A stretch of 6,400 nucleotides of DNA from the NCBI GenBank assembly GCA_007123335.1, contig SKLG01000053.1, positions 1-6,400 on the forward strand. Direction: 5' to 3'. The position numbers and the translations under genes were made by a program. Positions 5,904 to 6,400 of the stretch are shown one piece after another. This stretch comes from Anaerolineae bacterium (lineage in GTDB: Bacteria > Chloroflexota > Anaerolineae > UBA1429). Numbering within the stretch: the stretch's first letter is position 1; each line of letters starts with the position of its first letter. Under the pieces are notes generated by a model, which did no database searches, had not been told where the DNA came from, and was given only the letters and a program-made list of their open reading frames with translations.

Positions 5904-5925
5904 GTATACGTATGACGGCGTATAC
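5904..5925 (+). promoter_or_regulatory. Inverted-repeat operator candidate, with a -10-like box, before the enolase-superfamily gene
   Basis: GTATACG (5904-5910) and CGTATAC (5919-5925) form a perfect inverted repeat with an 8-base spacer, about one helical turn plus four bases from centre to centre. The second arm overlaps TATACT (5921-5926), a five-of-six match to a -10 box, but no good -35 box lies 16-18 bases upstream. This suggests control by a dimeric repressor or activator. TGTATACA-type palindromes are used by some GntR-family regulators of sugar-acid genes; assigning a regulator here is inference. Confidence 0.5.
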
Positions 5926-5980
5926 TGCCCTCAGGTTACGCGGGCGCCGAAAGACGGCGTGGGACGTAGATAGCAGCACG

Positions 5981-5986
5981 GGAGGG
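5981..5986 (+). promoter_or_regulatory. Ribosome binding site of the enolase-superfamily gene
   Basis: GGAGGG, six to seven bases before the ATG at 5993, which sets the start of the partial gene. Confidence 0.75.
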
Positions 5987-5992
5987 ACAGCG

Positions 5993-6400
5993 ATGAAGAT
6001 CAGCCGGATCGAGACCATTCGCGTGGGCGAGTTCCCACAGATTATCTGGGTGCAGGTGCACACCGATACCGGGCTCGTGGGCCTGGGCGAGACCTGGTAC
6101 GCCGCCAGCACGGTGCAGGCGGCGGTGCATGATCACTTTGGGCCGACGCTCATCGGCCGCGACCCCTTTGCCATCGAGCGGCATTGGCAGACGATGTTCG
6201 CCCTCTCGGACCACGCCGGTTATGGCGGCGGCGAGATGCGCGCCATCTCGGCGTTGGATATGGCCCTGTGGGACATTAAAGGGCAGGCGCTGGGGGTGCC
6301 GGTTTACGAGTTGCTCGGCGGGGCCTATCGCCACAAGATCCGCGTCTATGCCACCGGCGCGCCCTATGAGGGCTGCGACGAGCTGGCCAGGGAGCTGCTG
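5993..6400 (+). CDS. Mandelate racemase/muconate lactonizing-type enzyme (enolase superfamily), 5' part
   Basis: The frame is open from the ATG to the window edge, 136 codons out of a usual 360-400, so the 3' end is missing. The translation starts MKISRIETIRVG. The N-terminal capping domain has the typical strand WVQVHTDTGLVGLGET (residues 19-34) and ends in SALDMALWDIKGQALGVP (86-103) followed by YELLGG (105-110), the well-known signature of this superfamily. The catalytic lysine, the metal-binding acidic residues and the general-base histidine lie downstream of the edge, so the reaction cannot be fixed. Galactonate dehydratase or another acid-sugar dehydratase is plausible, because the N-terminus resembles those enzymes and a GH4 galactosidase lies in the same window. 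A racemase, epimerase or cycloisomerase is equally possible from what is visible. The start is supported by GGAGGG upstream. An inverted-repeat operator candidate precedes it. Confidence 0.88.
   Translation, partial: MKISRIETIRVGEFPQIIWVQVHTDTGLVGLGETWYAASTVQAAVHDHFGPTLIGRDPFAIERHWQTMFALSDHAGYGGGEMRAISALDMALWDIKGQALGVPVYELLGGAYRHKIRVYATGAPYEGCDELARELL

Noticed and set aside
5914..5960. GACGGCGT occurring twice (5914-5921 and 5953-5960)
   Set aside because: An 8-base repeat of common GC-rich words; no symmetry or spacing suggests an operator.
1..6400. CRISPR arrays, tRNA, rRNA or tandem repeats
   Set aside because: No regularly spaced repeats, no tRNA-like cloverleaf and no rRNA-like segment were recognised by eye. 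A covariance-model scan was not possible.

Overview
The window is bacterial DNA. Compact genes, Shine-Dalgarno sites, a GC-rich sugar-catabolism background and an IS5-family transposase fragment all fit a high-GC free-living bacterium. The combination of a CHSV-type GH4 galactosidase, an enolase-superfamily enzyme and this style of IS5 transposase reminds me of Chloroflexota. That is an impression from memory, not a demonstrated placement.

Layout: (1) 22-1347, plus strand, a complete GH4 alpha-galactosidase, closed by a strong 14-bp hairpin (1354-1394). (2) 3654 down to 1501, minus strand, three tightly coupled genes: a 338-aa four-helix membrane protein, a 98-aa single-helix protein with a TTG start, and a 280-aa membrane-anchored beta-propeller-like protein. 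None has a function I can name. They converge on the galactosidase gene. (3) 3655-4044, a gene-poor leader with a candidate promoter and a hairpin. (4) 4045-4412, an internally deleted IS5-family remnant with both 14-bp terminal inverted repeats but only the transposase C-terminus. (5) 5721 down to 4414, minus strand, a complete UDP-glucose 6-dehydrogenase (ugd) whose stop codon lies one base outside the IS repeat. (6) 5722-5992, a divergent control region with a good sigma70-type promoter for ugd and a GTATAC inverted repeat facing the other way. (7) 5993 to the window end, plus strand, the first 136 codons of a mandelate racemase/muconate lactonizing-type (enolase superfamily) protein.

The outer genes read as carbohydrate metabolism. 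GH4 would release galactose or glucose from alpha-galactosides or related sugars, the enolase-superfamily enzyme would be an acid-sugar dehydratase or similar, and Ugd makes UDP-glucuronate for surface polysaccharide. The block at about 1398-4412 looks inserted. It is visibly poorer in GC than the flanks (26 of 60 bases are G or C at 2341-2400, against 39 of 60 at 961-1020), carries proteins of unknown function and is bordered on one side by IS debris. The three-gene membrane cassette is the best candidate for an undescribed system. The sequence supports it as an operon of membrane and probably extracytoplasmic proteins, and says nothing firm about what it does.
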